From contig OW203988.1 of NCBI GenBank assembly GCA_934047225.1, forward strand, positions 5,924,229-5,988,228: a DNA stretch of 64,000 nt, in the 5' to 3' direction. Position 1 is the stretch's first letter. The number at the start of each line of letters is the position of its first letter. The notes under the pieces were generated by a model. It saw only the letters and a list, made by a program, of their open reading frames with translations. It ran no database searches and was not told where the DNA came from. Of the stretch, positions 23,066 through 34,600 are shown in pieces. The DNA comes from Ypsolopha sequella. Lineage: Eukaryota; Arthropoda; Insecta; Lepidoptera; Ypsolophidae. The position numbers and the translations under genes were made by a program.

Positions 23066-23403
23066 GCCTCCCCTACACGTTTTTCTTAAATGGCGAATCT
23101 CTTTTGATTCCATTCCGCTTTTCTTCATTACATAGGTAGCGCGTTACTATAAAAATGTAATTACTTAGTGATTTAGTGAGGATTGGAATATGAAATCTCA
23201 TAATATGCAATATTTTCTTGCCAAAGTAAACAATTGGAATGCTGTTAGATGCAGCGCGATTTCTTTCCTCTAGGTTTCAATCAGATTTCTTCATTGCCGT
23301 TGGTTGTATTTTTATTTTAGACGGTAATTCGAAATTTCGATTTGAATATAAAATAAATATTGTTTCTCATAGCACATTGGTAAAATGAGTACATTTTTAA
23401 TAA

Positions 23404-23520
23404 CCGGTGTACCGAGTGCGGACTGTGACTTGCATTTCACAGTGCACACCCGGAACACCTCTGAGACCCCCTCGGGGATTCATGTCGTGACGAAATATAT
23501 ATACGTATGTTATTATTTTT
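23404..23520 (+). mobile_element. SINE tail, truncated copy
   Basis: It shares ggtgtaccgagt, cggaacacctc, ctcggggattc and gtgacga with the 3' half of the element at 5481-5752. The tRNA head is absent. Confidence 0.65.
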
Positions 23521-24492
23521 AAGTCAGTACTTATTTTACCTAATTACTTATAATTGGTTAAAAAGCATAAATTTAGACCTGATATTAAATATTATAATTT
23601 AGTATAATTTTGCACTTCAGTTGGCGCTTAGTTTTGCTCAATGGTCAAAGTTTCCTAAAATTAAGACATTTTGTTATCTCTGTTGAATTTATTAGGTACA
23701 ATATTATGTTAGTATTTCCTAACATTTAGCCCTAAATATTATTATTGGCTTGTATTTATTGAAATAATCTCAGTGCCAATAATTGTTATTACCATTCTAG
23801 AAAATTTTTAGATAAAAATACCAATGTAGTTGTAATTGTATCCAATCTAGTCTTTCTTATGAAATAATTTAACAGTATAATATGCCGCCGAGGTGAGAAA
23901 TATTTATTAATTTTGAATAATAAATGACAGGAGAAATATTTAACGTCGAAGTTCTTACCGATTCGAGAAAAGTAATATTATCAAATGCACAAAAATATAA
24001 ATTGACATTGTAAGTAGATATAAAAATGTAATTAAAGGTGCTTATTAGTTTCGTACAAAAATCTCATTATTTTGTGTATTTTCTATGTTTAAGGAAATGA
24101 AAATATTGATCGACGTGTTTACCTTGTGTTTGTAAAATAAATTCTACTTGTAAAGAAAACTTGAAACTCTTGCTGACATCTTTACGATTGTGTTTTGATT
24201 AAAGTTAATTATATTAAAGACTCTATGTGTTTATTAACTAACATGTCTGTATGCCACTAATTCTACTCATTTAAAAAACGATTTCTTGATCAAAATGGTA
24301 TCCAAAAAATAAAGAAAGAAAAAATTCTTTGTGGATATATGTAATTATAGTTATATATTTTTCAAAATGCCGTAGGTTAAATATTGGCTGTGAAAAAATG
24401 TGAAACAACATTTTCAGTCCATGAAATTTTTAGGTAATGGCGTAGTTTCATAATATATATAATATTAGGCGTTTAGAGATCTGATTTTCTGT

Positions 24493-25180
24493 TAAGCCCG
24501 CCCCGTACGTTCCGGTGGCCCAGTCAGTGGCTATAATATTTTCTACTAAGCCCGCCCCGTACGTTCCGGTGGCCCAGTCAGTGGCTATAATATTTTCTAT
24601 TAAGGGCCCCGTACGTTCCGGTGGCCCAGTCAGTGGCTATAATATTTTCTATTAAGGGCCCCGTACGTTCCGGTGGCCCAGTCAGTGGCTATAATATTTT
24701 CTACTAAGCCCGCCCCGTATGTTCCGGTGGCCCAGTCAGCGGCTATAATATTTTCTATTAAGGGCCCCGTATGTTCCGGTGGCCCAGTCAGTGGCTATAA
24801 TATTTTCTATTAAGCCCGCCCCATATGTTCCGGTGGCCCAGTCAGCGGCTATAATATTTTCTATTAAACCCGCCCCGTATGTTCCGGTGGCCCAGTCAGC
24901 GGCTATAATATTTTCTATTAAACCCGCCCCGTATGTTCCGGTGGCCCAGTCAGCGGCTATAATATTTTCTATTAAGGGCCCCGTATGTTCCGGTGGCCCA
25001 GTCAGCGGCTATAATATTTTCTATTAAACCCGCCCCGTATGTTCCGGTGGCCCAGTCAGCGGCTATAATATTTTCTATTAAGGGCCCCGTATGTTCCGGT
25101 GGCCCAGTCAGCGGCTATAATATTTTCTATTAAGGGCCCTGTATGTTCCGGTGGCCCAGTCAGCGGCTATAATATTTTCC
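24493..25180 (+). repeat. Minisatellite, 13 units of 52 or 54 bp
   Basis: Each unit has gttccggtggcccagtcag, ggctataatattttct, and either taa(g/a)cccgcccc (54 bp) or taagggcccc (52 bp). Starts are at 24493, 24547, 24601, 24653, 24705, 24759, 24811, 24865, 24919, 24973, 25025, 25079 and 25131. Early units have cgtacg and gtcagtgg; later ones mostly cgtatg and gtcagcgg. The open frame inside is a by-product of the periodicity. Confidence 0.95.
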
Positions 25181-26257
25181 CTTTTATCCTCACAGGAGCC
25201 TTTTAGAGGAATTATATGCATATATTAATAACAAAACGGTCAACGCGGCCGGCACAATTTATAATATAAAGATATGCTGTCGCCTTGTTTAGGTAAGTCA
25301 AAATAGTGTAATTGATTTCCTTCGAAGTCATCTGGTGGCTTCTGATCAGTTTGTATATATTAGTCACGACTAAAACTCACTATAAATACTTTAAGCTCGC
25401 ACAATTCGCTCAATTTAGCTTTCTCTTGTGATTTGCAAGTTTGCCTTTTAGGTCTTTTTCTATCTGACCCATATATATAAACTAGAATTTTTATATACAT
25501 CTAATTGTAAGTCGGAGCAAAGCTTCATTTTGTGTACTTTAAAACAATTTACTGTAGTCTAAAAAGATGTGTACCTACGTTAAGTTTAATGTTCATTGTT
25601 TGTATGATCGTAATTTTTATAAGCCAATTGGAAAAGACGGTAAGTTAGTATATGTACATATTTTTGGGTGAACTTTTACTTGTTTGCCCTCTAAATGTTG
25701 GAAGACTTCGTTAAATTAAGAAATAGTGTACATTTTAACATTTCCACAATAGTACTAGGTTACATTTAGGCTCTAGTTAGCGAGATATGAGGTATTTATG
25801 TAATTCGTAGCACTGAACATAACTTTCATGACGGTTACAGGCAGGCCAGTTTCCATCAGATTTTATGAATGTAATTTAATTAAGTATTTTAAAATGCTAT
25901 GGGGACCGGTGGTGTTTGACTCATTTATCAAATATCCGAGAGATGCTGCCAAAGAAACTGCATTTGACTTACTTTTCGCTCTTAACACGTGAGTGGGCGC
26001 GCAGTGAGAATTTTGCCGCCACTCAACAATTGTTGACAACAATCCTCTCTTGCGATCGCCTGCATAACACTTGCAACGGCGGTAGGTGAAGAGTAGGGAG
26101 ATAGGTACTAAGAAGCTTCATTTCGACGATTGAATAGTTGACTTAATAATAAAAAAAAATATAGACAGCGTCAAAACGCTCATAGCGCGCCCACTCTAAG
26201 GTTAATAATATGTCAATACGGGTGAAAAATGGGTCAGTGATTTTTTGTCTCTCACTA
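25181..26257. other. Gene-free stretch after the 13-unit minisatellite
   Basis: AT-rich; no supported exon or element. Confidence 0.4.
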
Positions 26258-26413
26258 GTGTCGGTTCGGTTTAACACGCTTTAATATATTTGACAGGACT
26301 AGACTTAATTTGAGCGTTGTCTTTGTGTTTCTGTATCGAAAAGACAAAGACGTGACGCTTAAAATAAAGTTAGTCGTGTCAAATAAGTTATGTCGTGTTA
26401 CACCGAATCGGCA
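26258..26413. mobile_element. Small fold-back MITE, copy 1
   Basis: Inverted ends GTGTCGGTTCGG and CCGAATCGGC, with internal inverted homology around gacaggactaga and tagtcgtgtc. A second copy is at 29880-30020. It ends only 8 bp before the mariner-like element. Confidence 0.6.
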
Positions 26414-26810
26414 TCAATATACAGTGTGTCCCTCGTACAAGTGCACATCCGAAAGTGGGTAAAACTAGATCTAAATATATAAAAAAAAAAACTTGAAAAA
26501 ATACTCCACCTGGGTATCTTTGTATGGGGCGCGAGCGCAGTGTCTTTGGTTAACCGCTCGTAGAAAATATTGTATTTATGATAGAACGTTGTATTTTTTT
26601 TTGTTAGAAAGATAATGGAATAGGCAATGATAAATAGGAATAAAAGTATAGTAAAACGGGGACATTATTTTGAAAAAATTTACTATTGACTGAAAAAAAA
26701 GACGGAAAAATTAAAGAAATAATCTTATAGGATATTATTTTTATGGTAATGGTTATTATGTTTTGTTTTTGATTTGGTATGCAACGTCCATTCTTAAGGA
26801 TTATAACAGT

Positions 26811-26841
26811 TTTATTTATTTATTTATTTATTTATTTATTT
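26811..26841 (-). repeat. (TTTA)n tail marking the 3' end of the non-LTR element
   Basis: About eight TTTA units, which read (TAAA)n on the - strand. They lie at the 3' side of the RT element and are typical of target-primed insertion. The 3' UTR lies between here and 27239. Confidence 0.65.
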
Positions 26842-27239
26842 TACAAAACCCACAGCACAATTTACAACAATAATACAGAAAAACATTAACTAAACATAGG
26901 CCAATAACGGGTTTACATTATATAATCTTTACTTAAATATACTAAAATAACTAAGACGCAAAAGAAAAAATTATAATAAAAAATCAAGCTGGATAATAAA
27001 AACTACAAGAGAAAGCGTAATGTACAAGCTAATCAATAAAAAAAAAAATAATAAGAAAATTAATATAGTCACTAAGGAAAACAAGGGCTTTAGCACAATC
27101 ACTAGATACTTATAATTATAATAATAATAGTAAAAAGTTAGAACACTTCTGTAAGGGCGTGTGAGAGGGTGCATGAGGGTGTGTATGTAAGTGTGAGGGT
27201 GACTTTTTTTTTTTATATATTTATATGACACTACTAATA

Positions 27240-28790
27240 TCACTCGGAGAGTGATCTAAGCAACATATTCTTATATTGGGACCTCTTAAGATCAAATATA
27301 TCAATTTCTTTGAATTTTTTATTAAAAGTACGAGGTAAGCGACAACTTAAAGAATTTTGAGCATAGTTTGTGTGAACTAAAGGCGTATGGAAAAGGGGTG
27401 TGTGACGAGTGCGTGTAGAAGGTGCACACAAATTTAGGATGGATGAAGTAAGGTCGATACAGTTAATTGCACCATGACATATTTTGTGGAAAAGTAACAT
27501 GTCTAAAAGTGTTCGTCTGTTCTCCAGGGTCAATAAATTATGTGATCTACAGGAATCGTCGTAATCGATGCTTGGTTTTTTTGTACGATAGTTCAAATGC
27601 CGTACGTATTTGCTTTGTATACGTTCAATCATTTCCTTGTAAATTATGTACTGAGGATTCCATATACTGCTACAATACTCTAAGGTACTTCTTACATATG
27701 CACAATACAAGCTACTGATACATCCTAGATCAGTAAAGGGTTTACTAACCCTCAAAACAAATCCAAGATTCTTATATGCCTGTTTAGATATTTTCTCTAT
27801 GTGATCGCTGAAGGACAACTTGGAGTCCAACAGAACTCCTAGGTCACACACAGAATCAACCTTTTGTATCGGGTTATTGTCAAGCCAATATGAGTGACTT
27901 ATTAGATTCGCTTTACGGGTAAAACTGATGAAGTTACATTTAGAGACGTTGACATTAATTTTGTTTATTTTGTAGTAATCAGCTAAACGATGCAAGTCCT
28001 CCTGAAGGTGTGCGCAATCAGTATTTGTTCTTATTTTCATATATATTTTTTTTTTGTCATCTGCGTACAGAAGAAACTTAGCATGGCGAAAACATTTATC
28101 AATGTCGTACAAATACGCGACATACAAGAGTGGGCCCAAAATGGAACCCTGGGGAACACCGGACGGTATAAAAATTAAATCAGATTTGCGACCACCTATA
28201 ACAACAGCCTGACTCCTTTTATGAATATACGAGCTGGCCCAACGTAAGAGATCTCCCCTTATACCAAGCATTTCCAACTTGTGTAGTAGGATGATGTGAT
28301 CTACCCGATCGAAAGCTTTTTCAAAATCGGTGTAGATCACATCAACCTGACCGCCTTTGTCCATAGATCTAAGTATAAAGTTGACGAATACAGCTAAGTT
28401 TTTTGTGGTTGATTTTCCCTTCAAGAAACCATGCTGTTCATCAGGGATATTCAGGGATACATTAGAGTATATCTTATCATGTACGACTTTTTCCATGATC
28501 TTACTAAAGACATTAAGGATAGATATTGGTCTGTAATGCTCAACAGGTATTTTAGAGCCCTTTTTATGTACAGGCACGATGTGTGCAATCTTCCAAATAG
28601 CCGGAAAAACACCCTCATGAAAGGATCTATTGAAGATTATGCATAAAGGTTTAGCAAGAACTTTAGCACAGTGTGCAACAAAAATTGGTGGTATATGATC
28701 GCTGCCTGCACCTTTATTTTTATCTAATTCGAATTTATTTCATTCCATTACTCGCGATAGATCAAAAGTTATGACATATTTTATGCATAG
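27240..28790 (-). mobile_element. 5'-truncated non-LTR retrotransposon, reverse transcriptase domain
   Basis: The - strand frame from about 28778 to 27240 encodes a reverse transcriptase: DKNKGAGSDHIPP, then YRPISILNVFSKIMEK, the palm AFDRVDHIILL, GVPQGSILGPLLYVAYLYDI and the catalytic FLLYADD, followed by thumb and tail to a stop. An in-frame TGA sits at 28742-28740 where RT families usually have Trp, so the copy is dead. The endonuclease domain is missing (5' truncation). Sequence signs suggest a Jockey/CR1-type element. It is nested in a mariner-like element (26422-28931). Confidence 0.88.
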
Positions 28791-28931
28791 TCTCCATGGT
28801 AGGCAAAAAAAATATTAAAACGTAAATTTATAAAACAAAGATTTCAAAAAAAAAAAATACATTTTGTTGTCGATAAAATAAGGTCTAGTTTCACCCCTTT
28901 TCGGATGTGCACTTGTACGAGGGACACACTG

Positions 28932-29879
28932 TATACGAGTTATTGTATACATGTGTATAAGTATATGTTTCCATTGTTAGTCCTCATAGTAATTAAGTTG
29001 AGCAGCTAATACCTAAAATTGTTCAAATTCATACGGCCTTGATAATATTTACTTACATTTCTCTCTGGTGACAGTTCAGATTTGTTTATTTTCCAAGGCC
29101 TAATCGATGATATAATTATGACAGTTTCAATTTAATTACCTACTATCTCAAATATTATTAACTATCCTTATCCAAAAACTATAAATTTTGGAAATTATAA
29201 AAATCTTCAACACTGTTCATAGTGTCACACTCGAATAGTTACGCATTTGATAAAAAAAATATAGTTACCTACCTATATCTATTTATTACTATATGATCAG
29301 TATTCGTACTAAATTTTCACTGTAACTTATCTAAGCAAACACTAATCTAATTGCCAAAATTATCCCTTCCAATAATTAACTTTTCTCATTCACTTCGTTT
29401 CACTTTCTTATAATATTCTAAAATGAGTACAAACTAAGTTGAAAGTTTTATCGTCGTGGTGCAGTAGTTATTATTATTATTTTACTGTCCGCAGCAACAT
29501 TAAAATTATGTAATTTTAAGCAAGGGTTCCGAAACACGCACCTTGCGGCTAAGCTGAACCATAGATAAATATTTATCTATGCTATGGCTGAACTAAGAGA
29601 TGAACTAGCTAGAGTGTCAAAGAGAAAAAGAATAACTAATCTTTACAGCCGCACGATACGGTCAACATGGCGGCCTGTGTGTGTTATATCTATCAGTCGA
29701 CGTTTGTCTTGAAATTTAAGCTTATTGGTAATATATGTGTAATTTTTTTTTTCGGATATATCAATTTATTCATCATTACAAAACAAAAAAAAAACATTCC
29801 ACAGCCAATCTGTTTTACTGTCAACTTTGTCGAGTTATACTTGTAAGGAAAACTTATTTTTTTAGTTTGTTCCTTATTG
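28932..29879. other. Gene-free stretch
   Basis: No exon or element recognised. Confidence 0.4.
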
Positions 29880-30020
29880 GTGTCGATTCAGTGTAGCACA
29901 TCTTAACTTATTTGACAGGACTAAACTCAATTTGAGGGTTTTGTCCTTGTCTTTTCGATAAAGAAAGAAAATGACAGGACGCTTAAAATAAAGTTAGTCC
30001 TGTTTACGCCGAATCGACAC
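29880..30020. mobile_element. Small fold-back MITE, copy 2
   Basis: Ends GTGTCGATTC and GAATCGACAC are perfect inverted repeats, with the same internal pattern as 26258-26413 (gacaggacta, cgcttaaaataaagttagt). Confidence 0.62.
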
Positions 30021-30328
30021 AATTGTTTACAAGATTTCGTTATCGGTAAATGTATCCACCTTGTCACGATTCAACTTTCATGCTAAATGCTCGTATTATC
30101 CCAATACATATTATTCTAATAGAGGATTGATAGAGCGGGTAGAGGAACGACATATTATTTAGAGCAACATTTATGTAATACCTTAATACCATCGAACCTT
30201 GTACTCCTCGTAATAGTTACTATTTTGCATTTTGTTAAATTTGCAGTCGTGTTGTTCGAATAAAATTTACAAAATACAGATTCGTTTGATTTAATTTCCA
30301 GGTATTCAACTAGCTTTCTTCTTTTTAT

Positions 30329-30449
30329 AGATCGCGCCAAACTTCTAGTCCTCTCTGAAGTTGCTCCTCCGAAGAACGTCCCATACATGCTGTGCCTATC
30401 GATGCGAATCACCTCGTGTTCAGAGTGGACTAGAAGTTTGGCGCGATCT
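30329..30449. repeat. 121-bp hairpin with perfect 23-bp arms
   Basis: agatcgcgccaaacttctag(tcc) and its exact complement lie at 30329-30351 and 30427-30449, with ctctgaa/ttcagag pairing further inside. It lies between the non-LTR region and the 3' end of the cuticle gene. Small MITE most likely. Confidence 0.65.
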
Positions 30450-30720
30450 GTACAACTTGGGCTCTAGCACGCTCTGATGATACAGTGTGTTTCCATCATA
30501 GTTGCTCTCGCGCATATTGACAACCGCGGTATGAGTGTGAGCGCAAGTAGGATAGACAGATATACGCTGTATCTTTAACGCGTGCTAGCCACACTGATTG
30601 TCAAGATAATTGTAATTAAACTAAGCCTAAAAGTATTTAGCATGTCTTATATTCACGGCATTTTTTCAGAACAACCACATATAACAAATGAAAGAAAACG
30701 CCAGGTTGCTATTACAAAAC

Positions 30721-30726
30721 TTTATT
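30721..30726 (-). terminator. Poly(A) signal for last exon B
   Basis: AATAAA on the - strand, 133 bp after the stop of exon B. Confidence 0.7.
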
Positions 30727-30858
30727 CGAAATAATTTATGCGATTCGTGTATCTTACAGAAAAAATATCGTACAAAACTAAATGCTACTCGTTGAACTCG
30801 AATAAACCTTATGGCATTGGTAGACTGACACGGTGAAGTACAGAGACGTAAAGAGACA

Positions 30859-31685
30859 TTATGTTTTATCCTGCTCTAAAGCTTCGGAAGGTGATAATGG
30901 CTTGGAGTTATAAGGGTACAAGTCAATGCTTTGCACATGAGCTCTGACAGAGACTCCTGGTGGAATACCAAAGTAATCTTCACCGATATTCCTTATAATA
31001 GTAGTTCCTGGCTTAGTGTATATTATTGTCGTTCCTGGCTTCTCGTGTATAAAGGTCGTTCCAGGCTTGCCATTGTGAATGTTAAACCCTATTGCGTACT
31101 CTGGTCCACTATCGCCACCGCTTCCCGCTTCGCTACCGCCTATACTGTCATAATTACCCCCTCCTATGTTTATTGTGGAGCCTGTAGGACCGGGATATCC
31201 TGGCGACACGGTGGAAGAAGGATACCCTGAGGATATAATTGGACCTGGATAATCTGGAGACACTGTCGAGGAAGGATACCCTGTGGAAACTACAGGACCT
31301 GGATATCCCGAACCGCTAGGTCGTGCTGATGAGCCACTGCCTCCAGGACGTCCGGAGGGTCTCGAGCCAGGGCGTCCCGATGTCCCCGAGCTACCAGGGC
31401 GTCCTGAGGATCCCGAGCCGACTGGTCGATTAGGGTGACCTGTGGTCGAGGGATACCCAGTAGGTCCTATATCACCAGGATAACCTGATGGCGCTGTGCT
31501 ACCAGGGTACCCAGAACCAAGACTAATGGGATAGCCAGAAATTGTGTCGTCAGGATATCCCACAGGTTCTATAGGTCCTGAAGATCCTACGGGAGGTTTT
31601 TGAAAAGGTTTAAGCGGTACGTAAGGCTTCTTGGACGTCCCAAAAGGTTTGGCGGTAGGTCTGCCCGGTCGACTTGGTGGTCTGC
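30859..31685 (-). CDS. Cuticle protein alternative last exon B: GYPG/GRPG resilin-like repeats
   Basis: 827 bp after acceptor gtttgcag. It reads RPPSRPGRPTAKPFGTSKKP, then many GYPG and GYPSSTVS units, a central GRPGSSGTSGRPG stretch, three KPGTTxI units, and an ordered end (IPPGVSVRAHVQSIDLYP, LSPSEALEQDKT) with TAA. The entry phase equals that of exon A, so exon 6 can join either. The repeats resemble the proline/glycine blocks of resilin-type elastic proteins (family knowledge); elasticity here is inferred. Confidence 0.82.
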
Positions 31686-34600
31686 CTGCAAACGTGTTAA
31701 TTTAGTTATGGCCTGAGTTTTCTTCAAACTGGGTGCAACATGCTGTGGTAAGGTCCAGTGTTGGTGTAATAAAAACCAGTTTGGTCGTGAAGTTTGTTTA
31801 TTAAAGCATACGTTTCTAGTCTGTGCAATGGAGTTTTCTTATAAATAATTTAAGGCGAGTGTTTAACTCTTTGTGCTTTTCTATTTACAAGTTCTATTCA
31901 CATTTACGCTTATGCATCATTCTCATCACCTGATGGTTTCGTTGGTTTCGCTTCAAATTCTTCTCCCGCAAACGATGCGTCTTCATCAGGCTGAAAAGTT
32001 CCGTCATCTTCCCCTCCTTCGTTTCCTTGTCCGAATCCTACCGATCCTTGGGTTTCTGAACCGAATCCTCCGGTACCTTGGTTTCCCGATCCGAACCCAC
32101 TAGATCCTTGGTTCCCAGATCCAAATCCACTTGGCCCTTGGTTTCCACTACCAAATCCTCCTGCACTTGGGCTACCTGATCCAAACCCACTGGATCCTTG
32201 ATTGCCTGAACCAAATCCACCTGAACCTTGATTAAATCCACTGTCATTGCCAAGGTCTTCTGAACTAGTCCCAGAACCACTTACGGGTTTCTTTCCGGGC
32301 CTATCTTTGTCACTACTTGGGAATGGGGGTGGTTTAACGTGACCAGAAGCTGCTGTGCCGTCGGGACCTTGAAAAAAATTGGCTAGCGTCACTGCAAGAT
32401 CTCGTGACGTTCAAGGGTATCACGCAACGCCATCGAGATGTTTTCCTAAGCAAAAAATCCCAGAAAGCCCAAAAAATATTTTTTACTATTTTGGCATGCA
32501 GATTTAACTAATAAACTTTCATTTACATTATTTATATTAGGGAATACGTGTGCGGTATCTAGAAAAGCAATAAAAATTGGACCTCTTTGTACATGCAACA
32601 AACAGTATTTCCTTAAGTCGTACCTTTGAAGACATCATCAGTGCCAGTGTCGTCAGGTGAGAAGCTTGCGGGAACAGCAGCATTTACGAAGTCTGGATCG
32701 TAGGCACTAGGAATGGTGGGGAAATAGGCTGGGATGTAGGGGTCTTTGCCGTTCTTGACTATACGGTAACCGATCCCTGGACCAGCAATGTAATGTACAG
32801 TCCTGAGAACAGTGTTTTTGAAAAGTCAGACATAGGTAGTTTTAATTATTTTACACAGATTTACCGCTATTATGATATTTACCGCTGAACACCTTTGTCG
32901 TCCAAGAAAGTGTAGGATCCTCTTACGTTGCCTTTTGAATCACTGCTTTCTGTTCTTCTCTGGTCAGGTCCTGCTGATATGAACCTGGGACCAAATTGGA
33001 AACGTAAGTATTCGTCATAACGCACTTGAGTTGCCGATAGTGCTTCCAAACTACTTCTGAGTGGTTTAAAATGTATATATAGTAAGTAACTGTCGAATTC
33101 ACCCACCTGTAAGACCCATCCAATCCTCTTTGCACAGCCGTCCGTCCTCGTTGCTTCCTTTCTGCTTTCACCAACGGAGATCTATGGAATGGTGACCCGA
33201 TGACGTTGGGGTTGTCAGGGTTGGCTGATGAGACGTGGAACCCTGTGTCCCGCCCTGCGATGTAGGTGACGTCGTGCCGTTCCCCGATATCGTCCACGTA
33301 TGAATAGTGACCTAGAATAGAATCATCTCGATAACAGTGCGGGGGGCAATTACGAGTACTAGACTAATTGACAATGAACTTGCAGATGGAAATATCTCCC
33401 CCTCATGACTTTTTATTTTAGAGTTAAAGCTCACTTTCAGAGTTAAAAGAACATTAATTTGGCTTTATGGATGTGATGTTTTTTTTTTAGTTTTGCAACT
33501 CAACATGTCATCATTTACATTTACATACGATGTTGACTGGACCACTGGAAGGACACTGGCTGGCGATATATTTGACGAAACTTATTGCAAAAGATAAAAT
33601 AACCTAGTTAAACAAGTGCATACATTGAATAATGTTCCGTCTCTTAATGTAAAGTTCAATCAGTAACACGGGTTTTTGTGTCTAGTCTAAATTTAATTCA
33701 GTGGAATTATGATAGTTCAAGGAAAGGGATATGGAACTGGTCAAGAAGCGAGATGAACTGTATCGTTTCTCCTTTAATTCCACTGAATTAAAACTTGGAT
33801 AAATCCAAAACTTAGTTCTGCACTAAAACTTTTAGTTCTGGCTTAGTCGTTCTTATATCTTATAGGCTGCACTATATTTTGACTAAAAATTCATGAATAC
33901 TCACCCTTGACATCCCCGCGAGCGTCGGCAGCCTCTGTCTTGGAGTAAGTCCTCGTATTGATCTTGAACTCGTACGAGGGGTCTTCGTTGGGGTCCGCGT
34001 AGGGGTCGTCCTTGGTACCGATGGGTCCCCGAGGTCGCTGATCGAGGTCCATCTTTCTGTGCACGTTGGGGCCTTTTGCGCGAAACCTGACATTGAAGTC
34101 AACTATCAGTTGTAATACATATGTTCGGCCTTACCAAACTACCTTTATTAAAGATATTTATTTTATTGTGATCGGTAAATTAGGAAAAAAATTCGTAAGT
34201 TACTTATTACTCTTATTAGGGTAGTCCTTGTTTTAAGTTTTTTCTGTTTTACCACGGGCCACCCCCTCAATGTGTTCTTTGTAGCTAAAAAGGATTGAAT
34301 TTTTTAAAATATTTTTTAACAAAATTTAGGGTTCGCTACCACAGTTTTAAATTTTGTAATCCGGGAAGACATTGACCTATTTTTTATAGATTTTAAAATT
34401 TTAGAATAATGCAGAGAGTTAGCTTTTAGAACATGGGTATATAAAACAAATACATTTCAAAATTATCTGCTCATCATCCTCGAAAGTTAAAAAACAGTAC
34501 AAAAATCTAATAAATTCCTGTTTTGCCATGATTTCAGCTCTTGTTTGAAAATTAAATAGGGTGTAAAGAAAGTTTAAAAACTGTTTTTCATTATCTACGT

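Larger units (their letters stand above)
22220..24492 (+). other. Probable MCU 3' UTR and downstream intergenic DNA
   Basis: No coding sequence was seen here. The first part should be MCU 3' UTR. AATAAA-type hexamers occur near 23349, 24136 and 24307, but none can be chosen as the used poly(A) signal. The stretch contains a 126-bp hairpin (22566-22691), a looser fold-back (about 22730-23065) and a truncated SINE tail (23404-23520), listed separately. Confidence 0.5.
26422..28931. mobile_element. Tc1/mariner-like element split by the non-LTR insertion
   Basis: The ends are perfect 33-bp inverted repeats starting CAGTGTGTCCCTCG (26422-26454 and 28899-28931), each flanked by TA, the mariner target duplication. 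Homology between the ends continues imperfectly for about 20 bp more. Only about 390 and 140 bp of the element remain on either side of the RT insertion, with no transposase seen, so it was probably a non-autonomous element. Confidence 0.8.

Noticed and set aside
24779..25027. 82-codon repeat protein
   Set aside because: The frame lies wholly inside the 52/54-bp minisatellite and breaks when the unit length changes.
30931..31230. 99-codon frame on the + strand
   Set aside because: It is antisense to the GYPG-coding last exon of the cuticle gene.
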